In this document: positions 59,946-64,000 of the stretch, in pieces
Layout: every line of letters begins with the position of its first letter
Numbering within the stretch: position 1 is the stretch's first letter
From: CAVVPY01 sp963750295
GTDB taxonomy: Bacteria > Actinomycetota > Actinomycetes > Mycobacteriales > Jatrophihabitantaceae
Assembly (NCBI GenBank): GCA_963750295.1
Contig: CAVVPY010000002.1
Coordinates: forward strand, 1 to 64,000
Reading direction: 5' to 3'
DNA length: 64,000 nucleotides
Notes under the pieces: model-generated
The model's input: the letters and a program-made list of their open reading frames with translations, nothing else
The model's database searches: none
What the model was told of the DNA's origin: nothing
Program-made: the position numbers and the translations under genes

Positions 59946-60614
59946 TCACCCGGCCGTGAGGCCGGGCAGCGGCGCATCCGGGTCGAGGACGAGGCCGAGA
60001 GCGCGCACCGTCCGATCGATGATCAGCCAGACCTGATCGGTGAGGTCTTCGGTCAGCGTCGCGCGGGTGACGTCGCGGTGGTCGAGCCACCAGGCCGCCG
60101 TCGCGTCGACCATGGCGACCACGCCGACGATGACCCGCTCGGCCGGGGCCGCCTCGAGGTCGAACACCCGCAGGTAGCGACGCAGCACGTCGGTGAGCTC
60201 GGCCGCGAACATGGCCTTCGCGTCGTCTGCGGCGTGTGACCCGGTACGCGCGACGGCGTAGCTGTGCTGGGCGAGGAACCGGTACAGGTTCGGATGCGCC
60301 TCGATCCAGCCGAGGTGCTCGCTGATCGCGGAGTGGATCACGTCGCGGGCCGAGCCGGGGGTCGCCAGACCGGCCCGGATCGACGTGGCGATCTCGTTCG
60401 CGACGTGGCGCGACACGGCGAGGTCCAGGGCCGGCTTGCCGTCGAAGTGGCGGTACACGTGGGTGCGCGGGACGCCGGCGACTTCGGCGATCTGGCCGGT
60501 CAGCGCGTCCGGGCCGTGCTCCTCGATCGCCCGGATGGCCGCCGCGATGATCGCCGCGCGCCGCTCGCGGCGATGCGGCTCCCACCGGGTGGAGCGACCG
60601 TCTTCGTGCGGCAT
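59946..60614 (-). CDS. TetR-family regulator
   Basis: 222 residues from ATG 60614. HTH in ALTGQIAEVAGVPRTHVYRHFDGKPALDLAVSRHVA. The C-terminal helical domain (AISEHLGWIEAHPNLYRFLAQHSYA, VGVVAMVDATAAWWLDH) is like regulators of lipid or oxygenase genes. Divergent from the diiron oxygenase gene with palindromic sites between, suggesting it represses that gene. Intact, unlike its neighbours on both sides. Confidence 0.9.
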   Translation of the reverse strand: MPHEDGRSTRWEPHRRERRAAIIAAAIRAIEEHGPDALTGQIAEVAGVPRTHVYRHFDGKPALDLAVSRHVANEIATSIRAGLATPGSARDVIHSAISEHLGWIEAHPNLYRFLAQHSYAVARTGSHAADDAKAMFAAELTDVLRRYLRVFDLEAAPAERVIVGVVAMVDATAAWWLDHRDVTRATLTEDLTDQVWLIIDRTVRALGLVLDPDAPLPGLTAG

Positions 60615-60644
60615 GCGGCCCAGGGTAGGGCGACACGCCGGTTC

Positions 60645-60704
60645 GACAAGGTATGTGTGACAGCTTGTCAAGGCAAGAACTAGCTGCTACACCTTGTACG
60701 AGGT
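60645..60704. promoter_or_regulatory. candidate TetR operators upstream of the diiron oxygenase
   Basis: GACAAG (60645-60650) and CTTGTC (60664-60669) form an inverted repeat, and ACCTTGTACGAGGT (60691-60704) is palindromic at 12 of 14 positions. Both lie between divergent tetR and oxygenase genes and share the CTTGT core. Confidence 0.55.
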
Positions 60705-60753
60705 ACTTGGCGATCGATCGGACGCCGGACAGCGAGTGGAGAGGAGTGGCCCG

Positions 60754-61665
60754 ATGACAGCGGTCAGCGCACACGAGGATCAGCAGGCGGCGCGCACGAA
60801 GACGGCCGAGCGGCTGCTGAAGTCCTCGGCCCGCAACTCCTACGACCCGCTGCTCGACATCGACTGGGATGCCCCGGTCGAGACCTGGACCTGGCGTACC
60901 TGCCGTTCGAGCGCGTGTCGCTGTACGGCACCGAACTGTGGGACGGCCTGAGCCACGCGCAGCGCATCGAGCTCTCGAAGCACGAACTGGCGAGCATCGC
61001 CGGCACCGGACTGTGGTTCGAGATCATCCTGATCCAGTTGCTGGCCCGCTACGCCTACGACCAGGACCCGCAGTCGGCGCACACGCACTACGCGCTGACC
61101 GAGATCGGCGACGAGACCCGGCACATCATCATGTTCGCCAAGGCGATCGAGCGGCTCGGGTGTCCGACCTACCGTCCGCCGCGGCTCGTGCACCACCTCG
61201 CCCGGCTCTACAAGGCGACCGCACGCGGACCCGCGCTGTTCGCTCCGGTCCTCGTCGCCGAGGAGATCACCGACCGGCTGCAGCGCGAGACGATGAACGA
61301 CGAGTCGGTGCACCCGCTCGTGCGCATGGTCAACCGGATCCACGTCGTCGAGGAGGCGCGCCACGTCCGCTTCGCACGCGAGGAAGTCGCCCGGCTAGAC
61401 GCCGCGGCTCGGCCCGATCGGCAAGCTGGTCGCCAACACCACGTCCGCGCTCGTCGCTGCCGCCGTGGTGAGCGTGCTGATCAATCCCAAGGTCTACGAA
61501 TCGGTGGGCCTGGACCCGAAGCAGGCGGCGAAGGTCGCGCGCAACAACCCGCACCACCAGCAGACCCGGCGCTGGATGGCCGAGAAGATCATGGCCTTCC
61601 TGGACGAGCAGGGCATGGTGTCGTGGACGTCGCGGCCGATCTACGAGCTGGTGAGCCTGCTCTGA
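60754..61665 (+). CDS. AurF-type diiron oxygenase, two frameshifts
   Basis: About 304 residues. Starts MTAVSAHEDQQAARTKTAERLLKSSARNSYDPLLDIDWD; one missing base near 60875-60895 then shifts to LPFERVSLYGTELWDGLSHAQRIELSKHELASIAGTGLWFEIILIQLL. Diiron ligands are in ALTEIGDETRHIIMFAKAIERLG and VVEEARHVRFAREEVARLD. An extra base near 61402 precedes GKLVANTTSALVAAAVVSVLINPKVYESVGLD. The family includes p-aminobenzoate N-oxygenase AurF and many uncharacterised ferritin-like oxygenases. Probably repressed by the divergent TetR. ATG 60754 with GAGAGGAG upstream. Confidence 0.86.
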
Positions 61666-61983
61666 CCCGTCCGCGTCCGGACGTGGTTCGGCCCCCGAGC
61701 CGGTCCGCCGGCTGCGCTGCAGCGGGCAGGTCGGCTGGACGGGCCGACGGCTCGGGGGCCGGGTAGCTGCCTGGAATTGCTCGCCGCGGTCCACCACGAA
61801 TCGGGGTGGGCCGAGGAGCGGGCAAGTGCCACGCAATGTCCTCTGGGATCCAGAACGATCCAGCGGCTAGCGGACAGCCACCTCACGTGTCCTATAGGTA
61901 TACAAGCCTGGACCACCCCCTCTCTCGTGTCCTTTTACCGTACGGGTGAGGAGTGCGACCGGCAACGGGTTTGGCGAGCTCGC
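61666..61983. other. intergenic region with long inverted repeat
   Basis: 318 bases. CGGCCCCCGAGCCG (61689-61702) and CGGCTCGGGGGCCG (61748-61761) are perfect 14-bp arms 45 bases apart, a likely terminator or structured RNA. Further on, TATAGGTATACA (61893-61904) is an AT-rich, promoter-like stretch; no gene starts suitably on either strand. No other coding signal. Confidence 0.55.
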
Positions 61984-62842
61984 TCAGAACCCTGACAGGC
62001 GACGGATCTCCCCCACCAGGGGCAGCCTTCGCGCCCGCGCCCTGCCGTCGAGTTCGGCCACGTCGACCGGTCCCCGCAGGCTGCTGATCACGAACACGGC
62101 GTCGGCGTCATGCAGGTCGTCGACGGTGGCCAGGGTGTGCGCCACGGTCCATCCCGCGGCCGCGGCCCGGTCGAGCAGGCGGGCGACCGTGGTGCCGCCG
62201 AGGATGCCGGTCGGCCCGGTGGGCGTCGTGTGCAGGGTGCGCCCGATCGACCACACGAGCGAGCCGGTGGGCGTCTCCAGGACGTGTCCGTCCGCGCTGA
62301 CCAGCACCGCGTCGTCCGCACCGCGTCGTGCGGCCTCGCGCTGGGCGGCCATGTTCACGGCGTAGGACAGCGTCTTCACCCCACCGAGCAGCCAGGGGGT
62401 CGCGTCGAAGGCGGTCGAGGTGAACCCGCGGGCCAGGGTGATCGCCCGGACGCCGTCGCGGCGGTGCGCGCGGGTACTCGGCGGGCACGTCGCTGATCGT
62501 GAGGAACCCGGTCGCTTCGCCGGCCGCCTCGCTGCCGCGGGTGAGGACGAGCTTCAGCGCCGGCCTCGCCAGGGACGTCCCACGCCCGCGCCGCGAGCGC
62601 GATCAGGTCGCTGCCAGGCGGCGACGGTCGAAGGCGATGGCCAGGGCTTCGGCCGAGCCCGCCATCCGGTCCAGATGCGCGTCCACCTTGTCAACGGTGC
62701 TCTGGCCGGACTGGTCGGTGACGATGCGCAGGCCCTCGAAACAACCGTCGCCCCGGGTGAGGCCCCAGTCGTCGGCGCGCACCACCGCTGTGGCCGGATC
62801 GACCACTCCGCGACCGAGCATCGCCACGAGTCGCACGGCCAC
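61984..62842 (-). CDS. pabC: aminodeoxychorismate lyase/branched-chain aminotransferase-like (fold IV PLP), frameshifted
   Basis: About 285 residues. N-terminal frame: MLGRGVVDPATAVVRADDWGLTRGDGCFEGLRIV (the RGDG family motif). After indels near 62600 and 62468, KLVLTRGSEA, then VRAITLARGFTSTAFDATPWLLGGVKTLSYAVNM carries the PLP Lys in KTLSY, and AVLVSADGHVLETPTGSLVWSIG the PLP phosphate site. Start GTG 62842 or ATG 62821. Makes p-aminobenzoate from ADC for folate if PabC; amino-acid transaminase is the alternative. Divergent from zur, an arrangement seen in other actinobacteria. Confidence 0.82.
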
Positions 62843-62869
62843 CGGGCCACGATACCTACGATGGGCGCC

Positions 62870-63316
62870 ATGGCAGGCCACGCCCACGAGTCGCACGGCG
62901 AGCGCGAACTGGCCACGCGCCTGCGCGCGCGGGGCATGCGGGTGACGGCCCAGCGCGAGCAGGTGCTGGCCGCGGTGCGCGAACTGAACCACGCCACGCC
63001 GGAGCAGATCAACGATGCGGTCACCGGCGTCGACCTGACCACGGTCTATCGGACCCTCGAACTGCTCGAGGAACTCGGGCTGGTCCGGCACGCGCATCTC
63101 GACCACGGCGCCCCGGCCTACCGTCCGGTCGAGGACGATCACGTGCACGTCGTGTGCCACACCTGCAAGTCCGTGATCGACGCGCCGGCTGATCTGGTCG
63201 AGGCCCTCGAACAGCGGTTGGCGACGAGCGCGGCTTCGTGGTCGATCGCTCGCATTTCACGGTGTTCGGCCGGTGCCGAGCCTGCTCGGAACGAAACCGC
63301 GACCGTCCCGCGCTAG
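62870..63316 (+). CDS. zur: Fur-family zinc regulator (Zur/FurB type), frameshifted end
   Basis: About 149 residues. His-rich start MAGHAHESHGERELATRLRARGMRVTAQREQVLAAVREL, DNA-binding helices (ATPEQINDAVTGVDLTTVYRTLELLEELGLV), and the metal region YRPVEDDHVHVVCHTCKSV with one structural CxxC. The second pair (RCRACSER in another frame) appears after a missing base near 63225, and the frame returns before the TAG at 63316. Represses zinc uptake genes when zinc is ample. ATG 62870; ATG 62861 is possible. Confidence 0.88.
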   Translation: MAGHAHESHGERELATRLRARGMRVTAQREQVLAAVRELNHATPEQINDAVTGVDLTTVYRTLELLEELGLVRHAHLDHGAPAYRPVEDDHVHVVCHTCKSVIDAPADLVEALEQRLATSAASWSIARISRCSAGAEPARNETATVPR

Positions 63317-63323
63317 GGCAGAC

Positions 63324-64000
63324 ATGGACTTCGTCGTTGCAGATCGCGGTGTGGACAAGGGGTTGCCGTGGCACTTCGGCGACCCGCTTCGCGAGCAGCG
63401 CGCGCTGGCCGAGGGGGCCGGCCTGGTCGATCGCTCCAACCGCGACGTGGTCCAGGTGTCGGGACCGGACCGCCTGCCGTGGCTGCACTCCATCTGCTCG
63501 CAACATCTGAGCGGCCTGGCCGACGGCGACGCGACCGAGGCCCTGGTGCTGTCACCGCACGGGCACGTCGAGCAGCACTGGCAGGTCAGCGAGCTGGACG
63601 GGGTCACCTGGCTCGACACCGAACCCGGTGCCGCCGGCACCGTGCTCGACTACCTGCAGATGATGCGCTTCCTCAAGCGGGTCGAGCTGGTCGACGTCAG
63701 CGCCGACTGGGCGGTGTGGACCCTCGTCGGCCCTGCCAGCGCGGCCGTCCTGGGCGGTGCCGGGCTACCGGTGCCCGCACTCGGCCGGGTGCAGCAGCTG
63801 GCCGGTGGCGGGTTCGTACGCGGCATGCCCGCCGATGCGGTGGACCTGGTGCTGCCACGTGCAACGGCCGCCACGGTCGTGGAGCGGCTGCGGGCGGCCG
63901 GCGCCGATCGGGCGGGTACCTGGGCCTACGACGCGCTTCGCGTCGAGCGACGCCGACCGCGGCTGAACTTCGAGACCGACCATCGCACGATCCCGCACGA
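63324..64000 (+). CDS. ygfZ: YgfZ/GcvT-domain folate-binding protein, 3' end beyond window
   Basis: At least 225 residues, open at the window end. Starts MDFVVADRGVDKGLPWHFGDPLREQRAL, then GLVDRSNRDVVQVSGPDRLPWLHSICSQHLSGLADGDATEALVLSPHGHVEQHW, the folate-binding barrel of the YgfZ/GcvT group, ending in RLNFETDHRTIPH. The KGCYxGQE signature would lie just past the end. YgfZ helps MiaB-type [4Fe-4S] enzymes and tRNA modification. ATG 63324 lies eight bases after the zur stop. Intact as far as seen. Confidence 0.93.
   Translation, partial: MDFVVADRGVDKGLPWHFGDPLREQRALAEGAGLVDRSNRDVVQVSGPDRLPWLHSICSQHLSGLADGDATEALVLSPHGHVEQHWQVSELDGVTWLDTEPGAAGTVLDYLQMMRFLKRVELVDVSADWAVWTLVGPASAAVLGGAGLPVPALGRVQQLAGGGFVRGMPADAVDLVLPRATAATVVERLRAAGADRAGTWAYDALRVERRRPRLNFETDHRTIPH

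Noticed and set aside
61777..61995. Small protein in the 61.8-62.0 kb gap
   Set aside because: The open frame has no ribosome site, no recognisable composition and overlaps the pabC 3' end.
46299..63316. Programmed frameshifting or widespread real pseudogenisation
   Set aside because: There are too many breaks, in unrelated housekeeping genes, at no common slippery heptamer, with both directions and compensating pairs. Sequence error is simpler.
46299..63316. A rule that extra bases always fall at codon boundaries
   Set aside because: Nearly every case can be parsed that way, but the placement of an insertion within a four-base stretch is ambiguous, so the pattern is partly forced by how I repaired the frames.

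Overview
The window looks like the chromosome of a high-GC Actinomycetota bacterium. Coding is dense, GTG starts are common, and four-base start/stop overlaps recur. Lineage markers include mycothiol synthase (mshD), GlnR, RNase J, a DUF3151 gene beside fbaA, a Cys-rich leader peptide before a sulfurtransferase-sseC pair, and a Zur-type Fur regulator next to ygfZ. A Frankiales/Jatrophihabitans-like relative is plausible, but sequence alone cannot fix the genus. No phage, transposase, integrase or CRISPR array is visible.

1-30 kb is mostly core. It holds the C-terminal part of clpB, several proline-rich membrane proteins, pyrE, a TrmH-type methyltransferase, an AAA ATPase, map, RNase J, DedA, a FliA/WhiG-type sigma factor divergent from a FlgN-like gene, fbaA, a TrpB2-type enzyme, and the purine genes purA, purD and purB interleaved with two exported or membrane-anchored propeller-like proteins. 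A siderophore-interacting protein, sdaA, an MFS drug exporter with a divergent TetR regulator, and tRNA-Ser(GCU) and tRNA-Arg(ACG) follow.

30-44 kb is accessory. A cupin and a decayed SRPBCC fragment are followed by a two-component system. That system is divergent from an unusual DoxX-Rieske fusion coupled to a membrane cytochrome-b-like protein, which looks like one redox module. Next come a large exported BNR/sialidase-like protein, a small lipoprotein, an unrecognised 329-residue protein paired with a B12-binding radical SAM enzyme, a single-frameshift amylosucrase, an I78 inhibitor-like protein and HMG-CoA lyase.

44-64 kb returns to conserved actinobacterial order. It contains a surface protein, a GMC oxidoreductase, pstS-pstC-pstA-pstB-phoU behind a clear PHO box, a receiver-less winged-helix protein, mshD, glnR, hydrolase/membrane/DUF2993 genes, a Cys-rich leader peptide with a sulfurtransferase and sseC, DsrE, nitrobindin, TetR with a diiron oxygenase, pabC, zur and ygfZ (cut by the window end). 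Many genes from 46.3 to 63.3 kb carry single-base indels, mostly one extra G or C. Intact genes lie between them, so these are far more likely sequence errors than real decay, and I annotate the damaged genes as full-length CDS.

The most unusual non-coding signal is a set of short repeats anchored on stop codons. Two families of REP-like nested hairpins (8.1/53.4 kb and 19.8/26.95 kb) start at or beside stop codons, and three genes show short direct duplications beginning at or spanning their stop.
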